A DNA stretch of 64,000 nt from Kitasatospora kifunensis (GTDB lineage Bacteria; Actinomycetota; Actinomycetes; Streptomycetales; Streptomycetaceae): assembly GCF_014203855.1 (NCBI RefSeq), contig NZ_JACHJV010000001.1, positions 7,254,001-7,318,000 of the forward strand. The letters are read 5' to 3'. The notes below the pieces were generated by a model, which searched no databases, was not told where the DNA came from, and saw only the letters and a list, made by a program, of their open reading frames with translations. The translations under genes were made by a program, and so were the position numbers. This document shows positions 1-6,547 of the stretch, piece by piece. Positions within the stretch are counted from its first letter, which is position 1. Each line of letters opens with the position of its first letter.

Positions 1-447
1 GTGCAGTGCCTCGGCCGTGCGCGGGTCGCAGGTGGCGGCCGCGAGCACCGCCTTGAAGAGTGCGCCCTGCCTCGGGTCGCTCAGAGTGCGTTGCACCAGG
101 CGGGCGTTGGCGGTGAGGTCGGCGAGCAGTGAACCGGTCTCGGTGCGCGGCAGCGACTGCTCGGCCATGTCCACCAGCAGGTCCGCCACCAGGCCGGCCA
201 CCGTGCCCCAGCGCCGGTAGACGGTGGTCTTGCCCACCTCGGCGCGCCGAGCGATGTCGGCGAGGTCCAGCTGGGCGAAGCCGTGCTCGGCCAGCGCGTC
301 GCCGGTCGCCCGCAGCACCGCTGCCCTGACCCGCGCCGTGCGGCCGCCGGGGCGCACCGTCCCGGGCTCCGGCTCGACGTCCGGCTCGGAGCCCGGCTCG
401 ATGCCCGCTTCGGGCTCCACCCTGTGCGCGGCTTCTTCCATCGACAT
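1..447 (-). CDS. TetR/AcrR-family transcriptional regulator, 3' end cut by window edge
   Basis: The gene starts at ATG 447 (a GGAG lies 8 nt upstream; a second in-frame ATG is at 441) and runs off the left edge, so 149 codons are visible. After an acidic, Pro/Glu-rich N-terminal stretch of about 30 residues there is a typical TetR DNA-binding domain: the helix-turn-helix is at about residues 60-80, with the family's KTTVYRRW recognition-helix pattern. The ligand-binding domain is incomplete. It is divergent from the aldo/keto reductase at 547, and the palindrome at 500-521 between them is the likely operator. Ligand unknown. Confidence 0.9.
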   Translation of the reverse strand, partial: MSMEEAAHRVEPEAGIEPGSEPDVEPEPGTVRPGGRTARVRAAVLRATGDALAEHGFAQLDLADIARRAEVGKTTVYRRWGTVAGLVADLLVDMAEQSLPRTETGSLLADLTANARLVQRTLSDPRQGALFKAVLAAATCDPRTAEALH

Positions 448-499
448 AACGGGACTCCAGTTTCATTAGCTGCCGAGAGCTGCTACGGTGGAGCCATCT

Positions 500-521
500 T
501 AATGGAACCAGGGATCCATTA
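500..521. promoter_or_regulatory. Inverted repeat, probable TetR operator
   Basis: TAATGGA (500-506) and TCCATTA (515-521) form perfect 7-bp arms around an 8-nt spacer. The site sits between the divergent TetR gene (start 447) and the aldo/keto reductase (start 547), 26 nt before the latter. TetR proteins usually bind palindromes of this size and position, so autoregulation plus control of the reductase is the simplest inference. Confidence 0.65.
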
Positions 522-546
522 GTCCCACTGGGGAGAGGGAGCAGTC

Positions 547-1584
547 ATGGAGTACAGGCGGTTGGGCGCGTCCGGTCTTGAGGTTCCCGTGCTGAGCTTC
601 GGCGCCGGGACCTTCGGCGGGCGCGGGGAACTGTTCGGGGCCTGGGGGAGTACGGACGCCCGCGAGGCGCGGCGCCTGGTGGACATCTGCATCGAGGCGG
701 GCGTCACCATGTTCGACACTGCCGACGTCTACTCCGCCGGCGCCTCCGAGGAGGTGCTCGGCGAGGCGGTCAAGGGCCGCCGGGATCAGGTGCTCATCTC
801 CACCAAGTCCGGGCTGCCGATGGGCGAGGGCCCCAATGAGTCGGGCACCTCGCGACTGCGCCTGATCCGCTCGGTCGAGGACGCGCTGCGCCGGCTGGGT
901 ACCGACTACCTCGACCTGTTCCAGCTGCACGCCTTCGATGCCCGGACCCCGATCGAGGAGGTGCTGGCCACGCTGGACGACCTGGTGCGGGCGGGGAAGA
1001 TCCGCTACGTCGGCGTCTCCAACTTCTCGGGCTGGCAGCTGATGAAGTCGCTCGCGCTGGCCGATCGGCACGGCCACCCGCGCTACGTCGCCAACCAGGT
1101 CTACTACTCGCTGCTCGGCCGGGACTACGAGTGGGAGTTGATGCCGTTGGGCGTGGACCGGGGCGTCGGCGCGGTGGTCTGGAGCCCGCTGGGCTGGGGC
1201 CGGCTGACCGGCAAGCTGCGCCGGGGCCAGCCGCTGCCGGCCGGCAGTCGGCTGCACAAGACCGCTGACGCCGGGCCGCCGGTGGAGGACGAGCACCTCT
1301 ACCGCGTGCTCGACGCCCTGGCGGAGGTGGCCGAGGAGACCGGCAAGGCGATTCCGCAGATCGCGATCAACTGGCTGATCCAGCGCCCGACCGTCTCCTC
1401 GGTGCTGATCGGCGCCCGCGACGAGGCTCAGCTGCGCCAGAACCTGGGTTCCGTCGGCTGGAGTCTGACGCCCGAGCAGATCGCCAGGCTGGAGGCGGCC
1501 AGCGCCAGGACGGCTCCGTACCCGTACTTCCCGTACTACCGGCAGGAGGGCTTCGCCCGACTGTCGCCGCCGATCGGTCGGTGA
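547..1584 (+). CDS. Aldo/keto reductase (KCNAB/YghZ-like)
   Basis: This 345-residue protein has a full aldo/keto reductase TIM barrel. It would use NADPH to reduce aldehydes or ketones in the cytoplasm. The catalytic tetrad is visible as Asp57 (MFDTAD), Tyr62, Lys87 (STKSG) and His128 (LFQLHAF). The C-terminal part has the SVLIGAR cofactor-binding segment. The length is normal for the subgroup related to voltage-gated potassium channel beta subunits. ATG 547 follows a good GGGAGAGGGAG ribosome site. The palindrome at 500-521 suggests induction through the divergent TetR protein. The substrate cannot be told from sequence. Confidence 0.92.
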   Translation: MEYRRLGASGLEVPVLSFGAGTFGGRGELFGAWGSTDAREARRLVDICIEAGVTMFDTADVYSAGASEEVLGEAVKGRRDQVLISTKSGLPMGEGPNESGTSRLRLIRSVEDALRRLGTDYLDLFQLHAFDARTPIEEVLATLDDLVRAGKIRYVGVSNFSGWQLMKSLALADRHGHPRYVANQVYYSLLGRDYEWELMPLGVDRGVGAVVWSPLGWGRLTGKLRRGQPLPAGSRLHKTADAGPPVEDEHLYRVLDALAEVAEETGKAIPQIAINWLIQRPTVSSVLIGARDEAQLRQNLGSVGWSLTPEQIARLEAASARTAPYPYFPYYRQEGFARLSPPIGR

Positions 1585-1785
1585 GCCGCCGGGCCGGGCG
1601 TGTGTGGTCCTGTGGTCCTGCGGGCGTCCGGCGATGTCACCGGTCCGTCCCGGTCCTGTTCCAACCGTGCCCCCGCCCTTGGCCGGTGGCGGGCGGTGGC
1701 GGTAGCGTCCGGAAGGCGAGGTGGTGTCGGACCGCCTTCGGCGGTTCGCCGGGCGGGGTCCGCCCGGCGGGGGGAGAGGGTCGGG

Positions 1786-2541
1786 ATGCGGGCAGTGGTC
1801 AAGGGCAGCACCATGCCGGTGCTGGAGGTCGAACTCGAGGCCGGCGAGAGCCTGGTCTCCGCCCACGGCGAGTTGTCGTGGATGTCGGCGAACATGCAGA
1901 TGTCGCAGACCACCAACGCCGGTGGCGGCCGCGGCGGACTGATGAACACGCTCAAGCGTGCGGTCGGCGGCGGTGGCATCTTCCTGACGCAGTATCAGGC
2001 GCAGGGCGGTCCGGCCCTGGTGGCGTTCGCCGCCAAGGTGCCTGGCCACATCGTGCCGGTGGACATCGCGCCGGGGCGCAACATGCTGGTGCACCGGCAT
2101 GGTTGGGTCTGCGGCACGCCCGGGGTCAGCCCCACGGTTGCTCTCCAGCAGTCCTTCCGGGGCGGGTTGTGGGGCGGCGAGGGCTTCGTGCTCCAGCGTC
2201 TGCAGGGGCAGGGGCGGGCCTGGGTGGAGCTGTCCGGTGAGCTCACCCAGTACACGCTGGCGCCCGGTCAGACGATGCTGGTCCACCCCGGGCACGTCGG
2301 GATGTTCGACGAGACGGTGCAGTTCACCATCACCAGGGTGCCCGGCATCGCCAACAAGATCTTCGGCGGCGACGGATATCACCTGGTAGCACTGACCGGC
2401 CCGGGGCAGATCTGGCTGCAGAGCATGCCGCTGTCCAACCTGGCCCACGCGTTGGAGCCCTATCTCGCCCGCGACGCCGCCACGGCCGGCGCCGAGGGGG
2501 TCGGCATCGGCGGCATCGTCGGTGGCATGCTGAGGAACTGA
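1786..2541 (+). CDS. AIM24 family protein
   Basis: This 251-residue protein belongs to the AIM24 (TraB-like beta-sandwich) family, named after a yeast mitochondrial protein; its bacterial role is unknown. Recognisable family features are the N-terminal MPVLEVEL strand, Gly-rich loops such as GGGGIFLTQY, and the closing segment with repeated glycines (GIGGIVGGML). The frame is open from 1600, but ATG 1786 is preferred because it has a GGGGGGAGAGG ribosome site and matches the family's usual N-terminus. It faces the ABC transporter gene ending at 2603 and is probably not part of the lanthipeptide locus. Confidence 0.85.
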   Translation: MRAVVKGSTMPVLEVELEAGESLVSAHGELSWMSANMQMSQTTNAGGGRGGLMNTLKRAVGGGGIFLTQYQAQGGPALVAFAAKVPGHIVPVDIAPGRNMLVHRHGWVCGTPGVSPTVALQQSFRGGLWGGEGFVLQRLQGQGRAWVELSGELTQYTLAPGQTMLVHPGHVGMFDETVQFTITRVPGIANKIFGGDGYHLVALTGPGQIWLQSMPLSNLAHALEPYLARDAATAGAEGVGIGGIVGGMLRN

Positions 2542-2558
2542 CGGATCGTCAATTCTGT

Positions 2559-2593
2559 AGGCAGGCAGGCAGTCAGGCAGTCAGGCAGGCAGG
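2559..2593. repeat. Tetranucleotide simple repeat between convergent genes
   Basis: About nine copies of a 4-bp unit (AGGC, varied to AGTC) fill most of the 61-bp gap between the AIM24 gene and the end of the ABC transporter operon. No function is evident. Such repeats mutate by slippage, but this one lies outside coding sequence. Confidence 0.8.
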
Positions 2594-2602
2594 TGGGCCG
2601 GG

Positions 2603-4426
2603 TCAGCGGTGGTGCGCGGGGCGGCTGACGGCGGGGCCGGGGCCGGTGCCGACCGGCTCGGCCCAGTGGCCGACCAGGCGGCGGTAGCCCGGGGAGTCGG
2701 CGAGCAGCTCGTCGTGGGTGCCGAGGAGGGCGCCGGTGGTGTCGAGCAGCAGCACGCGGTCGGCTCGCAGCGCCGAGCTGATCCGGTGCGCGATCACCAC
2801 CAGGGTGCCGGGCCGCTCGGCGAAGGCCTGCTCGGCCAGCGCCTCGGCGGCCGGGTCGAGTTGGCTGGTCGCCTCGTCCAGGATCGCCAGCGGCGCGGGG
2901 GAGAGGTAGGCCCGGGCCAGGGCCACGAGTTGGCGCTCGCCGGCCGACAGGTCGCCGGCCCGCAGCTGCGCGTCCAGCCCGCCGCACCTGGTCAGCAGCT
3001 CGGTGAGCCCGAGCAGGTGGGTGACCCGCTCCAGCTCGGCGGTCTCGGCCGTCGGGTTGAGCTGCTGGAGGTTCTCGCGCAGCGTGCCCGCGAACACGTA
3101 GGCCTGTTGCGGAATCAGCACCCGGCGGCTCGGCAGCTCGCTTGGGGCGATCCGGGTCGGCGGCAGGCCGGCCAGGCTCACCGAGCCCCGGTCGGGGGCG
3201 GCGAGCCCGGCGATCAGGTCGGTCAGGGTCGACTTGCCCACGCCGCTCGATCCGACCACGGCGAGGTGCTCGCCCCGGGCGATCCGCAGGTCCAGGCCGT
3301 CCAGGACCGGCTCGGCCCGCCGGTGGTAGCTGAAGCTGACACCGCGCAGCTCGACCGCGAAGGACGAACCAGGGCGTACGGTCCTGTCGGTGCTGGTGCT
3401 GGTGCTGGTGCTGGTGCTGGTGCTGGTGCTGGTGTCGGTGTCCGTGTCGGGTTCGCTGTTGGCGGCCGGAGCGGGGTCGACGGCTCCCGCCAGGCGTTCG
3501 GCCGCGACCGCGAGTCGCAGCCCCGAGGCGCTCAAGCCCTGTACCAGGGTGCGCAGTGCGGGCTCCAGACTGACCGTCAGATAGCCGAGCGCGCCGACCA
3601 CCTCGCCCGTGGTCAGGCCGTGTGCGCGGATCAGCGCGGGCGCGGCCAGCAGGATCAGCGCGGCGGGCAGGTGGGCGCCGACGGCGACGGTCAGTCGGCG
3701 GGCGGCGGCCAGTGCGGCGGCCTGGTTGCGGGCGGTGCACTGGAGCGCCAGCGCGGCGTCCAGCTCGGCGCCGGCCCGCCCCGTCGCGCCGCAGGCGACC
3801 ACGTCGCGCAGCGCCCCGAAGGTGTTCGAGGCGAGCTTGGTGAACTCCTCCTCGGCCCGCAGGACGGCGCGCTGACGGTTGGCCATCCAGGGCAGCAGCA
3901 GCACGAAGCCGACCAGGGCGAGCAGCAGCGGCAGGCCGATCAGCGCCAGCAGCACGGGATTGAGCGAAGCCGCACCGAGCAGCACGAAGACCAGGGTGAA
4001 GACGAACTGACGGACGATCAGCAACTGTCCGGCCAGGCACTCGCGGACCGTCTCGACCTGTCGGGTCAGCCGTGCGACGGTCACCGTGTCGGGTCGCTGG
4101 GCGCGCCGGGCCGGGCGGCTCAGGGCCGCTTGGACCACGCGGCGGATGAGGCTGTCCCGGATCGGTTCCACCACGTCGGCCAGCTGCGGGTAGACCTGAC
4201 GCGAGCCGTAGGCGCCGATGACGGTCGCCAGGCCGAAAGCGAGGAGCAGCGCGCAGCCGGTCAGCGGGTGCCCGGCGAGAAACCCGCGGTCCAGGGCCTG
4301 GGCGAGCAGCCAGCCGCAGAGCGCGGCGGGCAGCACTTCGACCACCGTCCAGGCGGTCATCCGCAGCAGCGGCGCGCGGCGCGCGAGCAACTCGGCGAGC
4401 AGGAGTGCGCGCCCGGTGCGGTTCAC
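2603..4426 (-). CDS. ABC half-transporter (TMD-NBD), RamB-like lanthipeptide exporter subunit
   Basis: This 607-residue protein has an N-terminal six-helix membrane domain and a C-terminal ATPase. Visible motifs are Walker A GSSGVGKST, signature LSAGERQ and Walker B LAILDEAT, followed by the IAHR switch histidine. GTG 4426 is chosen because it overlaps the TGA of the upstream gene (GTGA), showing translational coupling. Together with its partner at 4423-6234 it probably forms a heterodimeric exporter of the SapB-like peptide, as RamA/RamB do. A Ser/Thr-rich linker encoded by a hexanucleotide repeat (3389-3430) lies between the membrane and ATPase domains. Confidence 0.88.
   Translation of the reverse strand: MNRTGRALLLAELLARRAPLLRMTAWTVVEVLPAALCGWLLAQALDRGFLAGHPLTGCALLLAFGLATVIGAYGSRQVYPQLADVVEPIRDSLIRRVVQAALSRPARRAQRPDTVTVARLTRQVETVRECLAGQLLIVRQFVFTLVFVLLGAASLNPVLLALIGLPLLLALVGFVLLLPWMANRQRAVLRAEEEFTKLASNTFGALRDVVACGATGRAGAELDAALALQCTARNQAAALAAARRLTVAVGAHLPAALILLAAPALIRAHGLTTGEVVGALGYLTVSLEPALRTLVQGLSASGLRLAVAAERLAGAVDPAPAANSEPDTDTDTSTSTSTSTSTSTSTDRTVRPGSSFAVELRGVSFSYHRRAEPVLDGLDLRIARGEHLAVVGSSGVGKSTLTDLIAGLAAPDRGSVSLAGLPPTRIAPSELPSRRVLIPQQAYVFAGTLRENLQQLNPTAETAELERVTHLLGLTELLTRCGGLDAQLRAGDLSAGERQLVALARAYLSPAPLAILDEATSQLDPAAEALAEQAFAERPGTLVVIAHRISSALRADRVLLLDTTGALLGTHDELLADSPGYRRLVGHWAEPVGTGPGPAVSRPAHHR
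3389..3430. repeat. Seven tandem GGTGCT hexamers inside the ABC transporter gene
   Basis: Seven exact copies of GGTGCT on the plus strand encode an alternating Ser-Thr tract in the linker joining the two domains of the minus-strand exporter. The unit is a multiple of three, so copy-number change would lengthen or shorten the linker without breaking the frame. Confidence 0.9.
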
Positions 4427-6234
4427 GGGCGTTCTCCATCGGCGGGGGTCGGCAACTGGGCTGGCGACTGGGCGGGCGACTGGGCCGGTGACGGCGACGG
4501 CGACGGGGGCCGCGGCGGTGGCTGGAAGACCGCGCGGTAGGCCGGGTCCTGCCACAGCTCATGGTGCGGGCCCAGCGCGCGGACGGCGCCGGCCTCCAGC
4601 CAGGCGACCAGATCGGCGGTGGCGGCGGTGGCCGGGCGGTGGGCCACCAGCAGGCAGGTCCGGCCGGCCAGCGCGTGGCCGAGTGCCGCGGTGACCTCCG
4701 CCTCGGTGGCGGTGTCCAGGCTGGAGGTGGCGTCGTCCAGCACGATCAGCCGGCTGTCGCGTGCGATGGCCCGGGCGATGCCCAGGCGCTGCTCCTCGCC
4801 GCCGGAGAGCGGTGCCTGTTCCAGCGCCGTGGCGTAGCCGTCCGGTAGGCGGCGCACGAAGCCGTCCGCCTGGGCGTCCTCGGCCGCCGCGCGCACCCGG
4901 GCGGCGGTCGGCGCGGGTGGTGAGGTGTAGGCGATCGCGTCCTCGATGCTGTGGCCGAGCAGCGCGGGGCGGGCGAAGGCGTAGGCGATGGCGCGGCGCA
5001 GCCCGCGGGGTTCGAGCTCGGTGAGCGGCAGGCCGTCCAGCCTGACCTGGCCGGCCTGCGGGTGGATCAGCCCACCGGCCAGCGCGGCCAGTGTGGACTT
5101 GCCCGAGCCGGAGCGGCCGACCAGCGCCACGGTGTGCCCGCCCCGCACGCGCAGGCTCAGCCCGTCCAGCACGGTTTTGCCCTCCAATTGGACGGTGACT
5201 TCGGCCAGTTCCAGTTCACCGGGCCCCGGTGGCAGCGAGCGGGTGCCCGGCGCCGGTACCCGTTCGGCCAGCACCTCGGCGGTCCGGGCGGCGCCGGCCC
5301 GGGCGCGGGCGAAGCCGAGCAGGCTCTGGGTGATGCTGAGCAGGCCGAGCGCCCCGGTGGCGTAGCCGAGTGCGGCGAGCAGTTCACCCGGGGTGGTGCG
5401 CCCGGTCGAGACGCCACAGCCCGCTACGGCGAGCACACCGATCTGCAGCGCCGGGGCGAGCAGCGAGGTGCGCCACAGCACCTCGCGCTGGCTCTGCCAG
5501 ATCTCCCGCCCGGCCCGGTTCAGTTCGGGCAGCGGGGTCAGCACCCGGTCGGCCTCCGAGCGCGCGGTGCCGCTGGCCTGAATGCTGCGCAGGCCGTCGA
5601 GTGCGTCCAACAGGCGGTCGGCGAGGGCGGCTTGGGCTTGCAGGTAGCGGCTCGCGCTGTCCGAGACCCGGCGCATGAAGACCCGTACGGTGACGGTGCC
5701 CAGCGGCGCGCCGACCAGCAGGATCAGCGCGAGTCGGGGGTCGATCAGCGCGAGGGCGACCAACGAGCCGACGCTGGAGAGCACTTCGGCCACCGCGTGC
5801 ACCATGGCGGCCGGTGCCAGCGCCGCCTCCTGGGTGCCGTTGACCAGCCGGGCGACCAGATCGCCGACGGCGAACCGCCGGGTGGCGGGCACGCCGAGCG
5901 CGAGCACCCGGTCGAACAGTTGTCGGCTCAGGTCGGCGGCCGCGCCGGTGGTGCACCAGGGCTCGGCGAACTGGGCGAGCGAGTCGGCCAGCGCGGAGAC
6001 CAGCAGCAGGGCGAGGAAGGGCAGCACGCCCGAGCCGCCGCGGTGGCCCAGGACGCTGTCCACGGCACGGGCGAGCGCGGCGGGCAACAGCAGTACGGCC
6101 GCCGTACTGGTCAGCACGGCCAGGGCCAGCAGCCCAGTACGGGCCCGCTGGCCCGATCCGGTACCGGTGCGCTCGGGGGTCTCCAAGCGGGCTGCTCCTC
6201 GGTCGACGTGCCGGTGCAAGGCGGCTGTTGGCAC
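4423..6234 (-). CDS. ABC half-transporter (TMD-NBD), RamA-like lanthipeptide exporter subunit
   Basis: This 603-residue protein has a membrane domain followed by an ATPase with Walker A GRSGSGKST, signature LSGGEEQRLGIARA and Walker B LIVLDDAT. It is the second gene after the precursor peptide and is coupled to the next transporter gene by a 4-bp overlap. The GTG start at 6234 is tentative: a TTG at 6186 has a better-spaced GAGGAG ribosome site and would remove 16 residues. The order synthetase, peptide, exporter, exporter is the same as ramC-ramS-ramA-ramB. A hairpin at 6252-6280 sits just before the start and may lower its expression relative to the peptide. Confidence 0.88.
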   Translation of the reverse strand: MPTAALHRHVDRGAARLETPERTGTGSGQRARTGLLALAVLTSTAAVLLLPAALARAVDSVLGHRGGSGVLPFLALLLVSALADSLAQFAEPWCTTGAAADLSRQLFDRVLALGVPATRRFAVGDLVARLVNGTQEAALAPAAMVHAVAEVLSSVGSLVALALIDPRLALILLVGAPLGTVTVRVFMRRVSDSASRYLQAQAALADRLLDALDGLRSIQASGTARSEADRVLTPLPELNRAGREIWQSQREVLWRTSLLAPALQIGVLAVAGCGVSTGRTTPGELLAALGYATGALGLLSITQSLLGFARARAGAARTAEVLAERVPAPGTRSLPPGPGELELAEVTVQLEGKTVLDGLSLRVRGGHTVALVGRSGSGKSTLAALAGGLIHPQAGQVRLDGLPLTELEPRGLRRAIAYAFARPALLGHSIEDAIAYTSPPAPTAARVRAAAEDAQADGFVRRLPDGYATALEQAPLSGGEEQRLGIARAIARDSRLIVLDDATSSLDTATEAEVTAALGHALAGRTCLLVAHRPATAATADLVAWLEAGAVRALGPHHELWQDPAYRAVFQPPPRPPSPSPSPAQSPAQSPAQLPTPADGERP

Positions 6235-6251
6235 AGGCGGTGGCGGGCTGC

Positions 6252-6280
6252 GGCCCGGGAGCGGCTGGCGCTCCCGGGCC
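6252..6280 (-). terminator. Intercistronic hairpin (attenuator) after the precursor peptide gene
   Basis: A perfect 12-bp, entirely G/C-rich stem (6252-6263 with 6269-6280) closes a 5-nt loop. In the direction of transcription it lies 54 nt after the peptide stop codon and 18 nt before the RamA-like start. There is no T-run, so it is more likely a partial terminator or mRNA stabiliser that lets the peptide be made in excess over the exporter. Confidence 0.7.
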
Positions 6281-6333
6281 GAGGCCTGGCGGGCGGACCC
6301 GCCGGGTCAGTCACTACCTACTGGGCCGAGGAC

Positions 6334-6456
6334 TCAGAGGCACAGAAGGGTGCTGACCGTGCTGGCGGCACAGTTCACGACGCTCAGCGTGCTGGGGTTG
6401 GCGGGGTGCGCCTCCTCAGCCGGGGTCTCCAGGGTCTGCAGCTCCAGGATGTCCAT
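6334..6456 (-). CDS. ramS: Class III lanthipeptide precursor, SapB/AmfS (RamS) type
   Basis: A 40-residue peptide starting at ATG 6456, with AGGAG 8 nt upstream. The leader begins MDILELQ, matching the class III ILxLQ recognition motif, and continues LETPAEEA, as in the SapB leader. The core (about residues 22-40) has Ser22-x2-Ser25-x3-Cys29 and Ser32-x2-Ser35-x3-Cys39, the same double pattern that SapB uses for its two rings or labionins. Residues between rings are hydrophobic, giving an amphiphilic surfactant-like product. It lies between the LanKC synthetase and two exporters. The gene is easily missed because it is so short. Known SapB coats rising aerial hyphae and lowers surface tension. 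Confidence 0.93.
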   Translation of the reverse strand: MDILELQTLETPAEEAHPANPSTLSVVNCAASTVSTLLCL

Positions 6457-6547
6457 GGTGTGCTCCTCTCGGATGGTGCCGTGGCGTGGTGCTCCCCGGC
6501 GGGTGCCGGGTGTCTGTGGGGTGGGCGCCGGCCGCCTGTCGGCGGCG

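Noticed and set aside
499..2448. A 649-codon open frame on the minus strand across the aldo/keto reductase and AIM24 genes
   Set aside because: It is antisense to two clearly coding genes, has no ribosome site or family match, and follows from high GC third positions.
2609..4540. A 643-codon plus-strand open frame opposite the RamB-like exporter
   Set aside because: Gln/Arg/Gly-rich translation without domains; shadow of the minus-strand ABC gene.
6457..6547. A second precursor peptide in the lanthipeptide locus
   Set aside because: No second ILxLQ leader or Ser-x2-Ser-x3-Cys core was found near the synthetase.
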